NCBI GenBank assembly: GCA_019671135.1
Contig: JAHRHY010000033.1
Location: forward strand, 1-64,000
DNA length: 64,000 bases
Direction of reading: 5' to 3'
Source of the DNA: Linnemannia hyalina
Lineage: Eukaryota; Mortierellomycota; Mortierellomycetes; Mortierellales; Mortierellaceae
Shown: positions 57,360 through 64,000 of the stretch, piece by piece
Layout of the letters: each line of letters begins with the position of its first letter
Numbering within the stretch: position 1 is the stretch's first letter
Position numbers and translations under genes: made by a program
Notes under the pieces: generated by a model
Told to the model about the DNA's origin: nothing
Database searches by the model: none
The model's input: the letters and a program-made list of their open reading frames with translations, nothing else

Positions 57360-60300
57360 CCTTTTACCCCAGCGGTGAAGGGAGTGCTCACACACCAGAG
57401 TTAAGTTCAAAAGAAAAAATAAAAAAGTCGCCAGATCTATCAGTTGAAAGTACTTCTAGCCAAACTCAGATTTCAAACTCAATTCGTGATGCTCACTCCC
57501 CCCCCCACCCTGGCACCTTCACTGGACCAGACCCCAACCTTTGACTCGTCCCATATTGTGTCTAGAACTTCAGATGGCCCAGACCTGGACCTGACCGCCC
57601 CTGTTGTGTCGACCACACCGCCTACGAAGCGACAGTTGAGAAGACGGAGACAAAAGCAATTGCGTCTCTGTTCATTTTCTATCGCCGAGGCTGAGCGCCA
57701 ACTGCTCACTTTTAATTGCCTTGTCAGCGGCTTTCCGGCTCGCGTGCTGATTGATGGCGGTGCTGAAGGTAACGTGATCAGTACCTCATTTCAAAAGAAA
57801 AACAATTTGTCACGAACCGTCATCAACCCCATTCCTGTCCTCCTTCCCGACGGCTCATCCTCCATCACCAACCATACTGTCAACATCACCATCGAACGCA
57901 ACGGCTACTCCGACACTCTCGACCCCATTCTCTACCCACTCAAGAAATACGACCTGATTCTGGGAAAACCATGGCTCACACACATCAACCCTCAAATCAA
58001 CTGGCGTACAAATGCTCTACACTTCACCCACAACAACACATCCATCAAATGGGACTGCACAGGATTTAAATCAAACATCATCCAAACCCGCACCAAAGGT
58101 CTCCTCCTCTCCCACCTACACTTTCATACCATGGCTACCCTCCCCGGCTCGGACATATTCTTGGCTCTGGTCAAGTCCTCGAAGGATCTGCAGAAGGACA
58201 AGGACAGGAATGACAAGGACTCACCATCGCCACCCAAGCGCCCTCTTATGACACCTGAGATCAGGTCAATCGTCGAAGATGAGTTTAAGGACGTATTCCC
58301 CGACACACTTCCCAGCGGCCTCCCACCAGACAGAGGCGATGCGATGAAAATCGAGACAGACCCCACAGCAGACCCACCATTCAAGCCAGTCATTCGCCTC
58401 TCCATTGCAGAACTCGACGAACTCAGGAAGCAGCTGGATGAATTACTCGCCAAAAAATTCATCAAGCCCAGTACATCACCTTACGGCGCTCCAGTACTTT
58501 TCGTTCGGAAAAAGGATGGCACCCTGCGTATGTGCGTGGACTACCGAGCTTTGAACGGGATCACCAAGAAAAATCGGCATCCACTCCCCAGGATCGACGA
58601 GCTAATTGACCGTTTTCGTGGCGCACGTTATTTCAGTAAACTGGATCTACTCTCAGGATACCACCAACAGAGGATCTACGAACCACACACACACAAAACA
58701 GCATTCCGATGCAGATATGGACACTTTGAATTTAACGTCGTCCCATTTGGCCTCACCAACGCACCCGCCTCCTTCTCCAACATGATGCTAAGGGTACTCG
58801 ACCCGGTTTTGGATAAATGGGTTGTTGTCTATCTAGACGATATTCTTATCTACTCTAAAACTAAGGCCGAGCATCTAAAGCACCTTCGCAGCGTCCTCGC
58901 CCTCCTTCGACAACATGGACTTTACGCCAAACTCAGCAAGTGTTCGTTTATGCAGGAGGAAACCGAATTTCTTGGACACACCATCTCCAAGGACGGGATC
59001 TCAACTTCAGCAGGACTTGTCAAAGCCATTCGGGAATGGCCACGCCCCACCAGCATCAAAGACGTCCAACAGTTCCTGGGCTTGGCACAATTCTACCAGA
59101 CTTACATCGACAAGTTCGCCCAGATCGCCCTTCCGCTCTCTCAGCTTCTAGCAGGCGGCGCAACTTTTTCATGGGATAATGACAAGGAACAGGCATTTCT
59201 CTCCCTTAAAACCGCCATCAGCTCTGCCCCGGTCCTACGCATATTCGATCCCGACTTGCTAACAACCGTCGAGACCGACGCATCCGGATTTGCTATCGGC
59301 GCTGTTCTCTTTCAGACGGACGCATCAGGAGTATCCCGACCCGTTGCTTTCACTTCACGGAAACTTCAACCGGCAGAGAGAAACTACCCAACCCATGAGC
59401 AGGAGCTACTGGCAGTTGTGCATGCCCTCAGGACGTGGCGATACTACCTGGATGGATCCCACTTTGTCGTGTACACGGATCATGCAACCCTCCGCCATTT
59501 TCCGACACAACCAAAACTCACCCGCCGCCAGGCCCGATGGATGGAGCTACTGCAGGAATATGACTTCGACTTCAAGTACAAGCGCGGAGCCGACAACACA
59601 GTACCCGACGCCCTATCTCGCCGACCCGACCATCGTGCAGAAGATCCTGTCAGCCCAACAACAGACACAGTCGAGATCCATTCAATCGATATCCAACTTG
59701 AACCAGGTGTGAGGCAGCGCCTGATAGAAGACTACCAGAGCAGCCCCAGGCTCAGTCTCGTCTACAAAAGCTGCCTCGAGGGAAGTGCCCCCTCTGGTTA
59801 CTCTTTTCATAATGGTCTTCTCTACTATGATCGCCGTGGTACCACCGTCCTTGCCATACCACAGAAAGCTGACATTTGCCGCTCTCTTTTACATGACTGC
59901 CACGATACCCCCATAGCTGGTCACTTCGGGTTCAGGAAGACATACGACAAACTGCGACGGATGGCATACTGGCCCAACATGGCCAAGGAGACTCAACTCT
60001 ACGTCGACTCATGCGAGAAGTGTCAACGCAATAAGCCAAGTCAGGAGCGACCTGCAGGACTCCTCCAACCTCTCCCCATCCCCGCCAGTCGCTGGGAGGT
60101 TGTGACCATGGACTTTATGACCCACCTACCCAAGACACCCCGCAACCATGATGCCATTACCGTCTTTGTCGATAAATTATCGAAGCATGCCCACTTCGTT
60201 CCCAGCACCACCACCGCTACCGCCACCGACGTTGCTCGCCAGTTTTTCGACAATGTCTTCCGCCATCATGGAATGCCAACGACAATCGTCTCGGATCGCG

Positions 60301-61175
60301 ACAGCAAATTCACCAGTCACTTTTGGCAGGAACTTCATCGACTCATGGATGTCAAGCTTGCAATGTCAACAGCCTATCACCCACAAACGGACGGACAGAC
60401 GGAGGTCATGAACAAGACACTAGGAGTTATGCTACGCGCTTTCATCGACGAAAAACAGACCAACTGGGATACCCTCCTTCCAGCCGCGGAATTTGCATAT
60501 AATAACTCCGTCAACCACTCGACCGGCTATTCACCTTTTTTCCTCAACACCGGCCAACATCCCCGCATCCCCGCCAGTCTCCTCTCCCACACCGACAGCA
60601 ACGTACCCAGCGTTCACAACTATCTTGATCAACAGTCGACAGCACTACTTTTCGCACAAGACGCACTACAACGAGCCCAGGATCATCAGAAGGAACAGGC
60701 CGACAAGAGAAGACGCGACCACGACTACAAGGTCGGCGACAAGATCCTCCTTAGTGCAGAGAACATCACCATGCCAGCCGACAGTGGACTCAGCTCGGAT
60801 AAACTCAAACCTCGCTTCATCGGACCCTTTACATTGCTGGAGCAGCGATCACCAGTCACTTTTCTAGTCGACCTACCGCCCTCCTACAACATCCACAATG
60901 TCTTCCACGTCGACCTCTTCCGCCATCACATCGAGTCACCACTTGCATTTGGCCGCCGAACATTAGCACCACCACCACCAGTTGTCATCGAGGGCAATGA
61001 AGAATACGAGGTCGAGTCCATTTTGCGTTACAGGAAATACCGACGGCAACACCAGTTCCTTGTGTCATGGAAAGGGTACGGACGGGAGGACCAAACGTGG
61101 GAGCCCGTCGCCAACCTGGAGAACTGCCGCGACCTAGTTGACGCGTTCAAAAAGGACCAGGGGATCGTTTTTTAA
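57360..61175 (+). pseudogene. Gypsy-D Pol: protease, RT, RNase H, integrase, chromodomain (N-terminal shift)
   Basis: Two frames are needed. From 57360 to about 57505 the frame entered by the -1 site encodes EGSAHTPELSSKEK, homologous to gypsy-A Pol, and hits a stop at 57542. From a run of nine C (57498-57506) the homology continues in the next frame to 61175. That second frame holds the protease LIDGGAEGNVIS (D-G-G where gypsy-A has D-C-G), RT with catalytic YLDDIL, RNase H ETDASGFAIGAVLF, integrase zinc domain ending CEKCQR, D-D-E at MDFMTHLP, VSDRDSKF and GQTEVMN, and the chromodomain YEVESILRYRK to WKGYGREDQTWEP. One extra C in the run would explain the break, so this may be a real mutation or a homopolymer read error. 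Everything after it is open. Confidence 0.88.
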
Positions 61176-61185
61176 AAGGGGAAGG
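61176..61185 (+). promoter_or_regulatory. Gypsy-D polypurine tract
   Basis: AAAAGGGGAAGG (from 61174) ends directly at the 3' LTR, like the gypsy-A tract. Confidence 0.8.
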
Positions 61186-61284
61186 TGCAACAGTTGAACC
61201 TCCGATCAGAGTAGCTTTAGATAAATAGACACACACTACCATAATACATCCACATCTCTTACTTCCACTCCTCCTAAAGTTGCA
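61186..61284 (+). repeat. Gypsy-D 3' LTR (99 bp)
   Basis: Matches 49202-49300 throughout by eye; the TGCAT target copy follows at 61285-61289, inside H4 ORF2. Confidence 0.93.
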
Positions 61285-61644
61285 TGCATTCTTGTTACCA
61301 CGTTTTATATGACCTCTATCTTGATCTTGATGACGCCCACAGTATGTTTGACCAATTTTGGCTACACTACCACAATTAGCGCCCTTAATGGTTGTGCCTT
61401 GACACTTGCGCGCAGGATCGTGGACATAACAATGCATGCCTTCATCGTCAACTTCCTTCATGCATTTACGCTTGGACTTGACGCACTTTGCTCCACAAAA
61501 GTAGTATCTCTCCACTTCCTCATCCCCATCAAGCGCCTTAAAGATCTTATTTGCATCTTTCTTGGTAAACTCCACTCCCTTCTTAGAAGAAAATGTCTCG
61601 AAGGCCTTGGTGATGAGCTCGATTGTAAGCTGAACGTACTGCAT
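61285..61644 (-). pseudogene. H4 ORF2, 5' part
   Basis: The first 120 codons of ORF2 from ATG 61644, with the complete Cys/His clusters (CGAKC, KCMKEV..HCYVH, KCQGTT..NCG..YCGRH). Gypsy-D interrupts it after NKNA; the remainder is at 49196-47466. Reading past 61285 toward lower coordinates gives LTR-encoded residues only. Confidence 0.87.
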
Positions 61645-62318
61645 GTTTTTGGATATGAACGATATAGATTGTACTTGTGGTATGGTGGGTGTGAATGACT
61701 TTTCAGTTTATGTGTGGTAGATTGCAGCTGCTTAGTACACTGATATAAAGAATTGCAATAAAAGATGGTTGTATAGGTATGGATGGTTGTATAGATATGG
61801 ATAATGGTTGGTTGGTTACTAGATAAGATAAAGATTAAGCAAGAGGGAAGTGGAGTCCTTTATTTATACTAATTCATGGGACACTGCCACATTGGATATT
61901 AATAGCGCTTGCTTATTAACACTGCTTGGCGCTTAGTAACAAAAGAGTTTTAAAAAGGCATCTAAGTGGTTAATAACGTAGTGTTCCTCGTATGACGTAG
62001 ATCTTGCTTATTAAGACTGCTTGGCGTTAAAGACGGGGTTTAAAAATGGTTAAGAATGTAGTATTCTTTTATGACGTAGGTTTGTACATGTGTTTATGTA
62101 TTCTTTTATGACGTAGGTTTGTACATGTGTTTATCCTCTTTGTTAAATAAAAAGGAATGTTGTAGAATAGCATAGAATAGCATCCGATCTACTACAATAA
62201 TACCATGACTTTTAATAATAGATACCGGTGCATATTAGCGTCTAGGCAGTTAATACCGTATCTCAACGCTGACTAAATAGGCTATGTATGACTATTCTTT
62301 TAAAAACCTGCAATAAGT
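61645..62318 (-). promoter_or_regulatory. H4 ORF1-ORF2 intergenic region / ORF2 promoter
   Basis: Tandem 37-bp units at 62061-62097 and 62098-62134 with TATGACGTAGG, a third TGACGTAG near 61994, and a TATAAATA-type box near 61863 reading toward ORF2. Confidence 0.6.
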
Positions 62319-63692
62319 CTACAGATTACCATTAACATCCATTTGTCGCTTCGTACCTCTAAGCTCAATGGAAAGACCGGGTTGCATTATTACTGCTTGA
62401 TCCATTGGTGTGTCCTCATCAACATTAACATCACCATGAAGTTTAATACCAAGAAATTTGCTCTGGAGTTCTGCCATGGTATTTCCATCCTCCACTAGCG
62501 CACCAACATCAACATATCCCATTGGTTGCTCAACGTCGTTCTCTGTCGTCGGATACTCGAAGCCTTCGCGAAGCCAAGCTGTATGAATTGGTTCTGCAGA
62601 AATCTTCAACAAAGCAACCATCTTTTTCATGTTTAAGAGTAACAAAGATAACTTCAACTGCAAATTATATGTTTGTTTCTTATCCACCAACACAGGAGTA
62701 CGGTTGTTGTGTTTCTCAAATGTGGAACCAAGGTCTGCAAACAGAGATTCCATCTGCGAGCGGAAACTACCAAAGGTGGTATTGTATAACGCTTCTTCCT
62801 GTGTAAGTTCCTTGTTCTTCTGTTTACGGTATGGATGAGCGAAATTTTGGATTCTAAGAGTGTCAGACTCATCTATAAGCCTCCTTAAGAACTGTGGATA
62901 CCCTCCATCGAGAGCAATGCAATCCATCTCATGCACTCTCTTGTCCAACTTCATCGTTAGCAGCATTGTTCCATCAGCATTGTTCTTGCAAGATGCAGAT
63001 TTGGAGACAAATAAAGCCATGCCATTACAATCCATTGCTACCTGTGTGCGTAATCCTGACTTTTTCAGCTTGTAAGAGTACATATCAGCACTACTCTCAC
63101 CTTTGTATGTTGCTCTTGTATCATGACCATCAAGATGCAATGTAACATGCTTAAATAATGGAGGATTCTTTTCCTTTGCAGACAAAAGGCGTATTTTAAT
63201 TGTGGAGAACATTGTTGCAATACAGTTGGTGATGTACTTGTTGTGCAAAGTATATTCTTTCTTATAAAACACAGAGTGCATTGCATGAAAACTAATTTTT
63301 GGCATGTGTGGTTCCATTGCTTCCATAGACAGTCCTTTGACAAGATGATAGAGCATTAAAAGACCTTTCTCCACTTCTTTGTATGGACCAGGATACTTAA
63401 CCTTTGGCCAGATGTCAACAAGAAAGAAGTACACTGGAATAGGACCAAGGCGTCGATTTAGGGTTTCTTTTATTTCTGGCATATACCCAATTTCCTTGCT
63501 TACAGTACGATGATTATTACGTGGTGTAATTGTTGGCCATCCAGCGTTGAGGAAAGTCCAATGGTCATCAAGCAGTTGTTGGAAGTGTTTTGTTAGATCC
63601 ATAATAATATTTATGTATTGGATTGTCATGACGTTAACCAACAATAACAATTTTTTAAAAAGGCTTATACTTAACTGCATACACAACAGCAT
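62319..63692 (-). CDS. H4 ORF1: PIF/Harbinger-like DDE transposase
   Basis: 457 aa with the same catalytic candidates as H2 and H3 (Asp in HLDGHDT, Asp in ALDGGYP, Glu in SQMESLF). The C-terminus differs: the acidic tail is shorter (VNVDEDTPMD) and the frame reads past the usual stop to end KRQMDVNGNL, because the bases around the H2 and H3 stop are altered. The ORF is intact, although the element lacks its right terminal module and its ORF2 is split, so any activity would be in trans. Confidence 0.78.
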   Translation of the reverse strand: MLLCMQLSISLFKKLLLLVNVMTIQYINIIMDLTKHFQQLLDDHWTFLNAGWPTITPRNNHRTVSKEIGYMPEIKETLNRRLGPIPVYFFLVDIWPKVKYPGPYKEVEKGLLMLYHLVKGLSMEAMEPHMPKISFHAMHSVFYKKEYTLHNKYITNCIATMFSTIKIRLLSAKEKNPPLFKHVTLHLDGHDTRATYKGESSADMYSYKLKKSGLRTQVAMDCNGMALFVSKSASCKNNADGTMLLTMKLDKRVHEMDCIALDGGYPQFLRRLIDESDTLRIQNFAHPYRKQKNKELTQEEALYNTTFGSFRSQMESLFADLGSTFEKHNNRTPVLVDKKQTYNLQLKLSLLLLNMKKMVALLKISAEPIHTAWLREGFEYPTTENDVEQPMGYVDVGALVEDGNTMAELQSKFLGIKLHGDVNVDEDTPMDQAVIMQPGLSIELRGTKRQMDVNGNL

Positions 63693-63763
63693 GTAGGATG
63701 GTATCTATCATATAGCAAGCACATAGTTGAGAATACAAATATATTTTTATATTTTTTTCGGTA

Positions 63764-64000
63764 GCGGCCCCTTCATGTGCAGAGGATATAAAAAGGCATA
63801 TAAAAAATATCCAAAGCCCAAGGAACGGAGTGTTTACTTCCATAACTGACATATCTCTTCATAGTGGGCAACAGAACACAGAATAAAATAGCAATAGATA
63901 GCACATGTTTTTTTAAAATGTAATCTCTCCCCTGTATTTCGCCCCAAAGATACAGTTGAGAGTACAAGTGCTTTAGATGATGACATACAAGAACTACTCT
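63764..64000 (-). repeat. H4 left terminal module, partial (window edge)
   Basis: 237 bp of the module starting GCGGCCCCTTCATG; about 258 bp would lie beyond the window. Diagnostic differences (GTTTACTTCC, ATAACTGACATATC, TTTCGCCCC) match the H1 left module, not those of H2 or H3. Confidence 0.87.

Larger units (their letters stand above)
49202..61284 (+). mobile_element. Gypsy-D: short-LTR chromovirus containing gypsy-E
   Basis: 99-bp LTRs that look identical (49202-49300, 61186-61284), 5-bp duplication TGCAT, and separate gag and pol ORFs as in gypsy-A. Gypsy-E sits between gag and the main part of pol with its own duplication CCCCT. Without gypsy-E the element is about 5.2 kb. The pol N-terminus has a probable one-base shift in a C9 run. 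Confidence 0.92.
47345..64000 (-). mobile_element. Harbinger-like element H4, split by gypsy-D, right end outside window
   Basis: In element sense: partial left module (63764 to the window edge), ORF1, promoter region, ORF2 start, then gypsy-D (target copies TGCAT at 49197-49201 and 61285-61289), and the rest of ORF2 to 47345. The right terminal module is missing: gypsy-C LTR begins exactly where the module should join. Confidence 0.87.

Noticed and set aside
1..64000. tRNA, rRNA or ordinary host protein genes
   Set aside because: I read both strands for such genes and found only transposable-element coding sequence, leaders and intergenic regions; a tRNA covariance scan was not possible here.

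Overview
This window is the left end of a eukaryotic chromosome followed by about 59 kb of nested transposable elements. Bases 1-245 are a terminal array of the C-rich strand of a 10-nt telomere repeat (CCCTAAAAAA; G-strand TTTTTTAGGG). There are no ordinary host genes, tRNAs or rRNAs that I can support. The mix of elements (chromodomain-bearing Ty3/gypsy chromoviruses, a DIRS-type RT, a PIF/Harbinger-like DNA transposon and a Penelope-like element), all with intronless ORFs, suggests a fungus, perhaps an early-diverging (Mucoromycota-like) lineage. The fungal call is moderately secure; the phylum is a guess.

Layout. (1) 1-5022: the telomere, then a full-length Penelope-like element (PLE) without a GIY-YIG endonuclease. 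Its ORF points inward, as expected if it is copied directly onto the chromosome 3' end. An apparently identical leader-only copy (4251-4988) and four short telomere units follow. (2) 5023-11565: a DIRS-like element capped by those telomere units and split by gypsy-A (5745-11303). (3) 11566-15808: Harbinger-like element H1, carrying its own 495-bp solo terminal module inside the transposase gene and truncated by gypsy-C. (4) 15809-47344: gypsy-C (+). It contains gypsy-B (-, 16796-35365), a 451-bp foldback MITE (35462-35912) and Harbinger-like H3 (38167-43652). Gypsy-B in turn contains H2 (17657-23154), a solo gypsy-C LTR (24411-24579) and gypsy-F (25961-32350). (5) 47345-64000: Harbinger-like H4 (-), split by gypsy-D (49202-61284), which is itself split by gypsy-E (50515-57354). 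H4 runs off the right edge.

Almost every insertion can be peeled off exactly by its target-site duplication (5 bp for gypsy elements, 3 bp for Harbinger-like ones), and the interrupted reading frames then rejoin. LTR pairs look identical by eye except for one base in gypsy-C. The pile-up is therefore recent, and most families were coding-competent when hit. Chromodomains on all six gypsy families would favour integration into already silenced chromatin, which fits a subtelomeric landing pad.

The observations I rate highest are: the telomere-attached PLE and its leader-only copy, whose junction falls on a telomere-like motif inside the leader; a Harbinger-like transposon with LTR-like 495-bp terminal direct repeats and a solo form; an RNA hairpin with a conserved loop and changed paired stem bases in the LTRs of three gypsy families; a T-tract where those families should have a tRNA primer site; and a candidate -1 frameshift heptamer shared by gypsy-A and gypsy-D.
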